Shown here: in pieces, positions 10,081 through 18,731 of the stretch | Position numbering within the stretch: the stretch's first letter is position 1 | Layout of the letters: each line of letters opens with the position of its first letter | NCBI RefSeq assembly: GCF_024055605.1 | Contig: NZ_JAMXLX010000002.1 | Coordinates: 806,001-870,000 of the forward strand | Source of the DNA: Ciceribacter sichuanensis | GTDB taxonomy: Bacteria > Pseudomonadota > Alphaproteobacteria > Rhizobiales > Rhizobiaceae | DNA: 64,000 bases | Reading direction: 5' to 3' | The notes under the pieces: model-generated | Database searches by the model: none | Told to the model about the DNA's origin: nothing | The model's input: only the letters and a program-made list of their open reading frames with translations | Position numbers and translations under genes: made by a program

Positions 10081-10292
10081 TACCAATCCCCCGGGCACGG
10101 TACCGATGTTCCCGTGCCTCTTGTATGTTGCCCTTTTGGGTTCTTAACATGAAGAAATTCCATAGCGTTTTGTCCGCAAATGTGAAGCCTAAAACCCGGC
10201 TAACGCGCATTTTATTGTCATTTGCTCACAATTTGGCGCAAACGAAATCAATTCTATCAAAAAAGCGGCATCAAATGCCTTTGAAATAGACA

Positions 10293-10314
10293 GGGGCCGC
10301 ATCGCTGCGGCCCC
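10293..10314 (-). terminator. terminator after the dimethylglycine dehydrogenase-like gene
   Basis: GGGGCCGC / GCGGCCCC, an 8-bp perfect stem with a 6-base loop, 36 bases past the stop of the minus-strand gene. The T tract on that strand is interrupted (TGTCTATTT), so strength is uncertain. A second small hairpin GGCAT-CAA-ATGCC follows at 10267-10279. Confidence 0.6.
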
Positions 10315-10349
10315 CTTTCCTATTCCTTTGGGGATATGGACATCAGGCG

Positions 10350-12776
10350 TCAGGAACGCATACGCGAACCATTTGCGTCAAAGAGGGGCTGCGGCTGCAA
10401 TCTGGCCGGCAATTCCTCGCCGAGAATCTCGATCGACCAGCCGTCGATCTCGTCCGCGACCTCCTTCGGAACATAACCGATTGCCACCGAAACGCCGCTC
10501 GGATGCGCAAAACCGCCTGATGTCACCCAGCCCTTCACCTCGCCATTGAGGAAGATCGGCTCGTCGCCGATAACGTCGGCGTCCCTGGCCGAAACCACGA
10601 AGGTCCTGAGTCGCAGACTTCCGCCTTCGGCCTTTTCCTTCAAGGCTGCTTCCTTGCCGATGAAATCGGCTTCCTTGCCAAGTGCCACGAAGCGCGACAG
10701 ACCGGCCTCCAGAGGCCCGTAGAGCGGCCTGTATTCGCGCGACCAGCTGCCGAAGGACTTCTCCAGCCGGAGCGAGTTGAGCGCGCGTGCACCGAAGAGG
10801 CTAATGCCGAATTCTGCGCCGGCGTCCATGATCGCGTCGAAGAGATAGCGCTGGTATTCCGGACGCATCCACAACTCGTAACCGAGGTCGCCGGTATAGC
10901 TGACACGCCCCACGATGGCCGGCGCCATGCCGATATCCATCTCACGGATGTCCATGAACGGAAACTCGCTGTCCGACATATCGAGATGGGTCAGCTTCGC
11001 CAACACGTCGCGCGCCTTGGGACCGGCGATCGAAAGGCCGACAAGCCCGAGACCGAGCGGGCTGACCTCGACGGAACCATCATCCGGCAGATGCTGTTCG
11101 AACCAGCGCATGTGATATTCTTCGGCGATGCCCGAGCCGATGACGAGGAATTCCTCTTCGTCGAGATTGGCGACGGTGAAATCGCCGATCAGCTTGCCGG
11201 CCTCGTTCAGCATCGGCGTCAGCGCCATGCGGCCTGTCGGCGGAATGCGTCCGGCAAGTAGGGTGTCGAGCCATTCGCGCGCGCCATCGCCCGAAACGGA
11301 ATATTTGGCGTAACCCGACGTCTCCATCAGACCGACGCCTGCGCGCACGGCCTTCGCCTCAGCACCGACCGAATCGAAATCGGTCGAACGACGCCATGAG
11401 AACTTGTCCTCGACACCCTCCGGCGCAAACCACAGCGGCGTTTCCAGACCGTAGGACGCGCCGAAGACGGCACCGGCAGCCTTCAGCTTGTCATAGATCG
11501 GCGTGGTCAGCAGCGGACGCGCCGCCGGCAGCTCCTCGTTCGGGAAGCGGATGGAGAAGCGGCGGGTATAGTTCTCGCGAACCTTGGCGTTGGTGTAGGC
11601 AAGCGTTGCGTAGTCGCCGTAGCGGGAGACGTCCATCGCGAAGACGTCGAAGCCCGGATCGCCGTTGATCATCCAGTTGGCGAGCGCAAGCCCCACGCCG
11701 CCGCCCTGGCTGAAGCCGGCCATGACGGCGCAGGCAGACCAGTAGTTGGTCATGCCGCGAACCGGACCGACGAGCGGATTGCCGTCCGGGGAGAAGGTGA
11801 AGGGGCCGTTGATGATCTTCTTGATGCCCGCCTTGTTGAAGGCCGGGAAGTGACGGAAGCCGACCTCGAGTTCGGGCGCGATGCGTTCCAGATCCTCGGC
11901 CAGCAATTCATGGCCGAAATCCCAGGGGGTAGAGAGCGGCGACCATGGACGGCAGGCCTTTTCATAGGTGCCCATCAGCATGCCGTTGCGCTCCTGACGG
12001 AGATAGATCTCGCCGTCGAAGTCCACGCAGTGCTGGATCTCCTTGCCGCTCCTTTGGTTGTATTCAATGACCTCGGGCATGTCCTCAGTGATGAGATACA
12101 TGTGCTCCATGGCCAGCACCGGCAGTTCCAGACCGACCATGCGGCCAACCTCGCGCGCCCACAGGCCGCCAGCATTGACGATGTGCTCGGCACGGATTTC
12201 GCCCTTGTCAGTCAGCACCCGCCAGGTGCCGTCTTCCAGCTGGACGAGGTCCTCGACCCGGGTGTGCAGGTAGATTTCCGCACCGTTCTTCTTCGCCGAT
12301 TTCGCATAGGCGTGCGTGACGCCGTAAGGGTCGACATGACCCTCGTTCGGGTCATAGACAGCACCGACGAAATGGCTCGGATCGAGCAGCGGCATCATGT
12401 CCGCCGCCTCTTTCGCCGTCAAAAGCTCGGCATCCATGCCGGCATACTTGCCCTTGGCGAGAACGGACTTCAGCCATTCGAACCGCTGCTGGGTTGCGGC
12501 CAGCATGAGGCCCGAAGTCAGGTGCAGCCCGACATCCTGACCGGAATACTCCTCGATCTCCTTGTAGAGCTCGACCGTGTACTTCTGAAGCTTGGCGACG
12601 TTCGGGTCACCATTGATGGTGTGAATGCCACCGGCGGCATGCCATGTGGAGCCGGAGGTCAGCTCCGAGCGTTCGAGCAGGACGACATCCGTCCAGCCGA
12701 ATTTTGTCAGGTGATAGAGCACCGAACACCCGACGACACCACCGCCGATGACGACGACCCTGGCATGGCTCTTCAT
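10350..12776 (-). CDS. FAD-dependent dimethylglycine/sarcosine dehydrogenase-like protein
   Basis: 808 residues in two halves. The N-terminal half is a DAO-type flavoprotein: dinucleotide loop VIGGGVVG (about 9-16) and GSTWHAAGG (42-50), whose His46 matches the residue carrying covalent FAD in dimethylglycine and sarcosine dehydrogenases. The C-terminal half (about 430-800) is a GcvT/aminomethyltransferase-like folate domain (LGLGLVGLSIAGPKA, GDLGYELWM). It would oxidatively demethylate an N-methylated glycine and pass the one-carbon unit to tetrahydrofolate. It lies near soxBDAG, so glycine-betaine breakdown (dimethylglycine to sarcosine to glycine) is the likely role; exact substrate is not fixed by sequence. 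Confidence 0.88.
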   Translation of the reverse strand: MKSHARVVVIGGGVVGCSVLYHLTKFGWTDVVLLERSELTSGSTWHAAGGIHTINGDPNVAKLQKYTVELYKEIEEYSGQDVGLHLTSGLMLAATQQRFEWLKSVLAKGKYAGMDAELLTAKEAADMMPLLDPSHFVGAVYDPNEGHVDPYGVTHAYAKSAKKNGAEIYLHTRVEDLVQLEDGTWRVLTDKGEIRAEHIVNAGGLWAREVGRMVGLELPVLAMEHMYLITEDMPEVIEYNQRSGKEIQHCVDFDGEIYLRQERNGMLMGTYEKACRPWSPLSTPWDFGHELLAEDLERIAPELEVGFRHFPAFNKAGIKKIINGPFTFSPDGNPLVGPVRGMTNYWSACAVMAGFSQGGGVGLALANWMINGDPGFDVFAMDVSRYGDYATLAYTNAKVRENYTRRFSIRFPNEELPAARPLLTTPIYDKLKAAGAVFGASYGLETPLWFAPEGVEDKFSWRRSTDFDSVGAEAKAVRAGVGLMETSGYAKYSVSGDGAREWLDTLLAGRIPPTGRMALTPMLNEAGKLIGDFTVANLDEEEFLVIGSGIAEEYHMRWFEQHLPDDGSVEVSPLGLGLVGLSIAGPKARDVLAKLTHLDMSDSEFPFMDIREMDIGMAPAIVGRVSYTGDLGYELWMRPEYQRYLFDAIMDAGAEFGISLFGARALNSLRLEKSFGSWSREYRPLYGPLEAGLSRFVALGKEADFIGKEAALKEKAEGGSLRLRTFVVSARDADVIGDEPIFLNGEVKGWVTSGGFAHPSGVSVAIGYVPKEVADEIDGWSIEILGEELPARLQPQPLFDANGSRMRS

Positions 12777-12886
12777 GTAAAATCTCCGGTTTTGCGAAGG
12801 CCGCGAAGGGCCTGAAATTCCGCGTTGAAAGTCAAAAATCCGGAGCCAGCCTAGTAACTATTTTTTTCGTCCAACAGTCCGTACTG

Positions 12887-12906
12887 CGAAGCGAAATGTC
12901 GCTTCG
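12887..12906. promoter_or_regulatory. inverted repeat upstream of the dehydrogenase gene
   Basis: CGAAGCGA-AATG-TCGCTTCG, an 8-bp perfect inverted repeat 111 bases upstream of the minus-strand start at 12776, between it and tetR. It could be an operator or a readthrough barrier for tetR transcripts; there is no T tract on the minus strand. Confidence 0.4.
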
Positions 12907-12959
12907 GACATAATTTTTATCCCGTCCGCGCCACTCGGGTATGGCTCGCTCAAGGCAGG

Positions 12960-13592
12960 CTACGGAAGTTCCACAACGCCCTTGAGCATGGCCGCTGCGA
13001 TCTCGACGCGGATAGCCAGCTCGCGCCGAAGGCTATCCTGATCCATATCCAGCATCAGCGCACTGATCTGGGCGGCGCCGAGCGTCGCCCCTATGAACAT
13101 GTCCGCAATGCGCCTCGCCTCCTGCGGGCTTCGTCCGGCAAAAAGCCCGCCCTGCCCCAGTTCGTGCGTCACGAAGGAAAGCGTCTTCTCCATGCATTCC
13201 TTGTGGAAACGCTGCGCGAGATCCGGAGACTTGCGCGCCTCGGCGATGACAAGACGCGTCAACGAAAGCTGCCTCGGAGAAAGGATGAAGGCGGATAGCT
13301 CCAGCAACAGCTGGCGAAAATGCTCCTCCACCGCCATCCCCTCGCGCGACCGGCTGGTCCAGTCATCGATCAGGGTATCGTGACTGTCGATCAGGGCGTT
13401 GAACAGCGACGCCTTGTCGGGAAAGAACTTGTAGACCGTCTTTTTCGCCATTCCGCATTCGCGCGCCACCTCCTCCATCGTCGCGGCACCATAACCGACC
13501 GCATCAAAGACACGCTCCGCCGCCTGAAGGATCAGGCCCCTGCGCTCCTCGTCCGGCAGAAGCGGCGGACGCCCGACGGCAGATGTGTTCAC
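12960..13592 (-). CDS. TetR family repressor
   Basis: 210 residues from the GTG at 13592, chosen because GGGAGG lies 5 bases upstream; the open frame extends 37 codons further but those would run through the operators. N-terminal TetR helix-turn-helix: ILQAAERVFDAVGYGAATMEEVARECGMAKKTVYKFFPDKASLF (split here only as a description of residues about 18-60). The C-terminal ligand domain is generic. Divergent from the efflux gene at 13715, with two palindromic operators in between, so it very probably represses that gene and itself. Confidence 0.9.
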   Translation of the reverse strand: MNTSAVGRPPLLPDEERRGLILQAAERVFDAVGYGAATMEEVARECGMAKKTVYKFFPDKASLFNALIDSHDTLIDDWTSRSREGMAVEEHFRQLLLELSAFILSPRQLSLTRLVIAEARKSPDLAQRFHKECMEKTLSFVTHELGQGGLFAGRSPQEARRIADMFIGATLGAAQISALMLDMDQDSLRRELAIRVEIAAAMLKGVVELP

Positions 13593-13625
13593 GAAAGCCT
13601 CCCTGACGAAATTCAATTGACAAAA

Positions 13626-13672
13626 GGAAACGAATGCGTTTCCTCTCGCAATAAGGAAACGATATCGTTTCC
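13626..13672. promoter_or_regulatory. paired TetR operators
   Basis: Two 18-bp palindromes: GGAAACGAATGCGTTTCC at 13626-13643 (one central mismatch pair) and GGAAACGATATCGTTTCC at 13655-13672 (perfect). Centres are 29 bp apart. They sit between the divergent tetR and efflux starts. Confidence 0.88.
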
Positions 13673-13714
13673 AAATATTGATTGCAACAATTCCATCTTT
13701 CACGGAACCCGTTC

Positions 13715-14917
13715 ATGAACAAGAAGACCCTGTCCATCGCCGTGGCGCTCGGGGCGCTGTGCGCTCTCGGGCCGTTCGCGACCGACATGCACGTCGCAGC
13801 GATGCCGCGCATGGCAGGCGACCTCGCCACGACCGACGCCACCATCCAGCTCAACATGATGACCTACTTCGTCGGCTTCACCCTCGGCCAACTGTTCTAC
13901 GGCCCGGCCTCCGACCGCACCGGCCGCAAACCGATGATCTATCTGGCGCTTGCGATCTTCATCGCCGGCTCCACTGGCTGCGTCGTTGCCTCAGACGCCA
14001 CCCAGTTCCTCGCCTTCCGCTTCCTGCAAGGGATCGGCGGCTCCATCGGAATGGTGATCGCCACCGCGTCGATCCGGGATCTTTACACCGGCCATGAAGC
14101 CGCAAAGCTGATGTCGCTGGTCATGCTGGTTCTCGGCGTAGCACCTGTTATCGCGCCGCTTGCCGGCAGCCTGATTCTCGAGACGGGACACTGGCGGACG
14201 ATCTTTACCGTGCTGATCCTGCTCGGCCTGCTCGTGGCCTTCGTCGTGCTGTCGCTGCTGCCGGAAACGCGGATGCCGGAACTGCGCGCCCACAGCCGGC
14301 CGGCGGCGGCACTGCACTGGTATGGACGCCTGCTGTTCACTCGCAGTTTCATCCCCTATGCCAGCGCGCTTGCCTTCGCGCAGGGCGGTTTCTTCGCCTA
14401 TATCGCGGGTTCGTCCTTCGTGCTGATCAATGTCTACGGCATGTCGCCGGTGGAATACGCGCTGGTCTTCAGCCTCAACTCGATCGGCATCGGCATCGGC
14501 ACGCAGATCGGCCCGAGGCTCGCACGCCGCATCGGCATTCGCGGCGTGGTGAAGGCGTCATCGGCAATCTATGCACTCGCCGCCATCCTGATGCTGGCTC
14601 TGGAGCTTTCCGGAAACGGCAATCTCCTCTCCATCTGCATCCTGCTCTTTGTCATGGTCATGGCGCTTGGCGGCATCATGCCCTCCTGCAACATCATGGC
14701 GATGGAGAGTCACGGCGCGATTGCGGGGACGGCAGCGGCACTGATGGGCGCGCTCGGTTTCGGCGCCGGCGCATTGGGCAGCTTTGCCATCGGCATCTTC
14801 GCCGACGATTCTGCCCTGCCCCTTCTCGCCGTCATTGCCGCCTTCGCAGTCGCGACGACGCTTACCGCCCACCTGGCGTTCGGGCCGTCACGGGTTGCGC
14901 ACGAAGCGGCGATCTGA
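13715..14917 (+). CDS. MFS multidrug efflux transporter, Bcr/CflA type
   Basis: 400 residues from the ATG at 13715; TTG codons upstream in frame lie inside the control region. Twelve hydrophobic segments. The drug/H+ antiporter motif between helices 2 and 3 is visible (GQLFYGPASDRTGRKPMI), as is LGALCALGPFATDMHVAAMP in helix 1, characteristic of the Bcr/CflA group. Expected to export small toxic compounds across the inner membrane. The stop directly abuts the soxG stop on the other strand, with no spacer. Confidence 0.92.
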   Translation: MNKKTLSIAVALGALCALGPFATDMHVAAMPRMAGDLATTDATIQLNMMTYFVGFTLGQLFYGPASDRTGRKPMIYLALAIFIAGSTGCVVASDATQFLAFRFLQGIGGSIGMVIATASIRDLYTGHEAAKLMSLVMLVLGVAPVIAPLAGSLILETGHWRTIFTVLILLGLLVAFVVLSLLPETRMPELRAHSRPAAALHWYGRLLFTRSFIPYASALAFAQGGFFAYIAGSSFVLINVYGMSPVEYALVFSLNSIGIGIGTQIGPRLARRIGIRGVVKASSAIYALAAILMLALELSGNGNLLSICILLFVMVMALGGIMPSCNIMAMESHGAIAGTAAALMGALGFGAGALGSFAIGIFADDSALPLLAVIAAFAVATTLTAHLAFGPSRVAHEAAI

Positions 14918-15475
14918 TCAGCCGGCGGAAAGCCCTGAAGACATGGCGAACTCGCGGCCCATTTCCATGAGTTCGTCAAACACATAGCCCGCATAGGAGC
15001 GCATGACGGCAACCTCGAATTCATCGTCTCCCGTGCGGGCGACGTTTGCTGTCACATGGCAGCACAGCATATTGGCGGCCTGCCCGATCACGAAGACATC
15101 GGGATGCAGGTCGACGGCAACGCATTTGGCGAGGATCTGGCGAACCTTGGGTCCTGCGATGCGCATGACGACGCGACCGTCGCTCTGCTCGACGAAGGAA
15201 GCTCGCTCGGGACCCAGCGCGGCAAGATCGCGGGCAAGCGCCTCGGCCCCGATGATTTCCGAAACCACGAGCCACTCGCCGGGAGAAACGAAACGGGCGG
15301 AAATCTCCTCCATCGCTTCGAGCGCGCCGGCGATTTCTGTTTCATGCCCCGCGCGCGCCATGACGGAAAACACCGTCGGTCGCGTCAGAACCGTGAGATG
15401 ATGCGGATTGGCATCCCCTTCGAAGCCCGCGATATGGTCTTCGAGCGCATGCCGGTAGGCGAATGTCGTTGGCAT
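14918..15475 (-). CDS. soxG: sarcosine oxidase gamma subunit
   Basis: 185 residues from the ATG at 15475, 11 bases after the soxA stop, with TTGAGGA upstream. It is a GcvT-like gamma subunit (LLCCHVTANVARTGDDEFEVAV-type C-terminal part at about residues 140-165). It is the last gene of soxBDAG. In heterotetrameric sarcosine oxidase this subunit has a structural role. Gene order and size fit the family even though the sequence is divergent, as usual for gamma subunits. Confidence 0.9.
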   Translation of the reverse strand: MPTTFAYRHALEDHIAGFEGDANPHHLTVLTRPTVFSVMARAGHETEIAGALEAMEEISARFVSPGEWLVVSEIIGAEALARDLAALGPERASFVEQSDGRVVMRIAGPKVRQILAKCVAVDLHPDVFVIGQAANMLCCHVTANVARTGDDEFEVAVMRSYAGYVFDELMEMGREFAMSSGLSAG

Positions 15476-15486
15476 GGTGGCAATCC

Positions 15487-18444
15487 TCAAAGGTGGAGCT
15501 TCTTGTTGTCAGGGTCGACGAAGACCGGGCTGCAGACTTCCGCCAGCACTTCCGTGCCACGCAGGCCATCCCAGACGACGATCTTCTCGCCGATACGCTC
15601 GCGGCCGGATTTCAGCATGGCGAGCGCGATGTAGTGGCCGAGCGACGGCGAGAAGCAGACGGACGAGACATGGCCCTGATCGTTGAGCATGGAAGGTTTC
15701 GCGCCTTCCTTCAGGAGATGCGCGCCCGCCTTGATTTCCTTGTCCGTCTCCACCGGCTTCAGGCCGACAAGTTGCGGCCGGTCCGCGGCAGTCAGGCCGA
15801 AACGGCTCGACATTCGCTTGCCGATGAAATCCTGCTTCTGGGTCGAGAACATGCGGCCAAGGCCGACATCGTCAGGCGTCGTGCGGCCATCCAGTTCGTT
15901 GTGGGTAACGTGCCCCTTTTCGATACGCAGCACGTTGAGCGCCTCGACGCCATAGGCGCAGATGCCATGCTGCTTGCCCGCCTCCATGATCGCATCCGCG
16001 ACCGCCTCGCCGAAACCGGCGGGCACGGCGATCTCATAGGCCAGTTCGCCGGAGAAGGAGATGCGGAAGAGCCGCGCCTTCAGTCCTCCCCTGAGCAAGA
16101 CCTCGCGGGCGGAGAGGAACGGAAACGCCTCGTTCGAGAGATCCTCGTCCACGAGCTGATCGAGGATCAGCCGCGCCTTCGGTCCTGCGAGCGACATCTG
16201 CGCCCACTGGTCGGAGGACGAGACGAAGCGCACGTCGAGATTGGGCCAGAAGGTCTGGGCGGCGAATTCCATGTGCGTCATCACCTCTCCGGCATAAGCC
16301 GTCGTGGTGGTGACGAAGAAATGGTCCTCCGAAAGCCGGCTGGTCGTCCCATCGTCATAGACCATGCCGTCTTCCCTCAGCATCAGGCCGTAACGGGCCT
16401 TGCCGACGGGAAGCTTGAGGAAGGCGTTGGAATAGAGCCGGTTCAGGAATTCGGCCGCGTCCTTGCCGAACACCTCGATCTTGCCGAGCGTCGACACATC
16501 GCAGAGGCCGGCATTCGAGCGGACGTTCATGACCTCTCGATCGACGCTTTCGCGCCACGACTTCTCGCCATCCTTCGGAAACCAGGAGGAACGATACCAC
16601 AGCCCCGTCTCGACGAAGACCGCGCCGTTCTTCTTGGCCCAGCCATGCAGCGGCGACTGGCGCACGGGGCGGGAATGCTCCGCCCGGCTCGCACCCGCCA
16701 TCGCGCCGAAAGATACCGGCGTATAGAAGGGCCGGAACGTCGTCGTGCCGATTTCGGCCGGGGAGACACCGCGCATACCGGCGATGATGCCGGCCGCATT
16801 GACGTTACCGAGCTTGCCCTGGTCGGTCGCCATGCCGCCGGTGGTATAGCGCTTGGTGTGCTCGACATGGCCCATCGCCTCGCGCTGGGCAAGGCTCAGG
16901 TCCTTGATGTGCACGTCGTTCTGGAAATCGATGAAGGCCTTCTGCTTGGCGCCGGCGACATACCAGAGCGGCGCGAAGGAAGCGTCGTACTCACCCTCGA
17001 CCTCGGGCAGTTCGACCGAACCGACCAGTCGCCCCTGCGCGCCGATGACGGCATGAGCCTTGTCGGCACCGTCCTTCAGGCATTCAGACAGGGAAGCGAC
17101 ACCTGCGGCCGAGCCTGCGATTGCAAGGCCACCCCCCCCATCCGGTGCAAGGAAGGCCTGATGCGCATCAGACCACACAGGCTTCGACCCGCGCTGGCAG
17201 GCGAGATGGATGACCGGGCTGAAGCCCCCGGACATCGCCAGCGCGTCGCAGGCGATCTCTTCCTGATGCCCGGAACGCTCGACGATCAGGCCGGAAATGC
17301 GTCGCCCGCCCTTGGTCGCGACAACCGCGCCGCCGCGAATGACGCGAACACCCGAGGGCGCCTCGTCCGAAGACGCAGCACGTCCGTCGATCACGACCGA
17401 AACGCCGATCCCGGCAGCAAGCAGATCCTGCGCCGTGCGATAACCGGCTCCGCCATTGGTGAACACGGCCACTTCATGGCCGGGTGCCACACCGTAGCGA
17501 TTGAGATAGGTACGGACCGCACCCGACGTCATCACACCCGGCTTGTCGTTGCCGCCGAACACCAGCGGACGCTCTTCCGCGCCCGTCGCAAGGATGGCGT
17601 TGCGGGCGATGATGCGCCAGAGCCGCTCGACCGGCAGTTCCGGCAGCGGCTGCGCCACATGTTTCTGCACCTTCTCGACGGCGCCGAAGACATTGTCGTC
17701 ATACCAGCCGAACACGGTGGTACGCGGCATCAGCGTGACGTTCGGCAGGCTTCTCAGCTCGTCGACGACGCGCTGTGCATAATCGACCGCCGAAACGCCG
17801 CCGACCGAAAGCTTTTCGGAAAGGAGCGAACCACCCAGTCGAAAACCTTCATCGGCGAGGATGACGCGCAGGCCCGCGCGGCCGGCGGCAAGCGCCGCTG
17901 TCAGGCCCGTGGGACCGGAACCGATGACCAGCAGGTCGCAATGCGCCCACGACTTCTCATAACGGTCCGGATCCACCTCCATCGCCGCCTTGCCGAGACC
18001 GGCGGCCTTGCGGATCAGCGGTTCATAGGCCTTTTCCCAGAAGCTCTTCGGCCACATGAAGGTCTTGTAGTAGAAGCCCGCGCCCAGGAAGGGCGAAAGC
18101 AGGCTGTTGAGCGAACCGATATCGTAATTCAACGAGGGCCAACGGTTCTGGCTCACGGCTTCCAGCCCGTGATAGAGTTCCGCGACCGTCGCCCGGGTAT
18201 TCGGCTCGGTGCGCCCGCCGGTACCGACAGTCACCAGCGCATTCGGTTCCGCCGAACCGGCGGTTACGATGCCGCGCGGGCGGTGATACTTGAAGCTGCG
18301 GCCGACCAGTAGCTGGTCATTGGCGATCAGCGCCGAGGCGAGCGTATCGCCTTCGAAGCCCTTGAATTCACGACCATCGAAACGGAAGGAAATGGCGCGG
18401 CTGCGGTTGATGATACCGCCGCTCGACAGACGATAACCGGTCAT
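15487..18444 (-). CDS. soxA: sarcosine oxidase alpha subunit
   Basis: 985 residues. N-terminal ferredoxin-like fold (ISFRFDGREFKGFEGDTLAS, about 17-36), then an NAD-binding Rossmann region (VIGSGPTGLTAALAAGRAG, about 173-191), a Cys-rich/inserted middle, and a C-terminal GcvT/folate-binding domain (about 600-980). In the heterotetramer it binds NAD and tetrahydrofolate and shares FMN with beta; the enzyme turns sarcosine, O2 and THF into glycine, H2O2 and methylene-THF. The start overlaps the soxD stop by 4 bases. Confidence 0.95.
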   Translation of the reverse strand: MTGYRLSSGGIINRSRAISFRFDGREFKGFEGDTLASALIANDQLLVGRSFKYHRPRGIVTAGSAEPNALVTVGTGGRTEPNTRATVAELYHGLEAVSQNRWPSLNYDIGSLNSLLSPFLGAGFYYKTFMWPKSFWEKAYEPLIRKAAGLGKAAMEVDPDRYEKSWAHCDLLVIGSGPTGLTAALAAGRAGLRVILADEGFRLGGSLLSEKLSVGGVSAVDYAQRVVDELRSLPNVTLMPRTTVFGWYDDNVFGAVEKVQKHVAQPLPELPVERLWRIIARNAILATGAEERPLVFGGNDKPGVMTSGAVRTYLNRYGVAPGHEVAVFTNGGAGYRTAQDLLAAGIGVSVVIDGRAASSDEAPSGVRVIRGGAVVATKGGRRISGLIVERSGHQEEIACDALAMSGGFSPVIHLACQRGSKPVWSDAHQAFLAPDGGGGLAIAGSAAGVASLSECLKDGADKAHAVIGAQGRLVGSVELPEVEGEYDASFAPLWYVAGAKQKAFIDFQNDVHIKDLSLAQREAMGHVEHTKRYTTGGMATDQGKLGNVNAAGIIAGMRGVSPAEIGTTTFRPFYTPVSFGAMAGASRAEHSRPVRQSPLHGWAKKNGAVFVETGLWYRSSWFPKDGEKSWRESVDREVMNVRSNAGLCDVSTLGKIEVFGKDAAEFLNRLYSNAFLKLPVGKARYGLMLREDGMVYDDGTTSRLSEDHFFVTTTTAYAGEVMTHMEFAAQTFWPNLDVRFVSSSDQWAQMSLAGPKARLILDQLVDEDLSNEAFPFLSAREVLLRGGLKARLFRISFSGELAYEIAVPAGFGEAVADAIMEAGKQHGICAYGVEALNVLRIEKGHVTHNELDGRTTPDDVGLGRMFSTQKQDFIGKRMSSRFGLTAADRPQLVGLKPVETDKEIKAGAHLLKEGAKPSMLNDQGHVSSVCFSPSLGHYIALAMLKSGRERIGEKIVVWDGLRGTEVLAEVCSPVFVDPDNKKLHL

Positions 18445-18722
18445 CGGCCAGCCTCCTTCGCCTTTTCGGCAGCATCGGTGACGGAATAAACCTCATGGCT
18501 CATGGCATTATCGCGCTCGACCACCAGCCAGCGGCGGCAGCCGGAAGCGTGATGCCAGTATTCCTGGATACGTCCCTTGGGATTGTTGCGCACGAAGACA
18601 TAGGAATACCATTCGTCATCGGAAGCGGAGGGGGCCGGACGCGCCACCGAGGCATCGCCAAGAATGGAGAACTCTTCCTTCGGACGGACCCCGCAATGCG
18701 GGCATTTGATAAGGCTGGCCAT
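18441..18722 (-). CDS. soxD: sarcosine oxidase delta subunit
   Basis: 93 residues, the usual size. It carries the zinc ligands expected for the delta subunit: CPHC (Cys7, Cys10), His57/58 and Cys62. Nine bases separate it from soxB and it overlaps soxA by 4 bases, so the operon is tightly coupled. Confidence 0.95.
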   Translation of the reverse strand: MASLIKCPHCGVRPKEEFSILGDASVARPAPSASDDEWYSYVFVRNNPKGRIQEYWHHASGCRRWLVVERDNAMSHEVYSVTDAAEKAKEAGR

Positions 18723-18731
18723 GATCTTGTC

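Noticed and set aside
15463..18312. A 949-codon open frame on the plus strand opposite soxA
   Set aside because: Antisense shadow of a high-GC gene: its codon positions mirror soxA, the translated product is rich in Arg/His/Asp without any domain, and soxA is certain.
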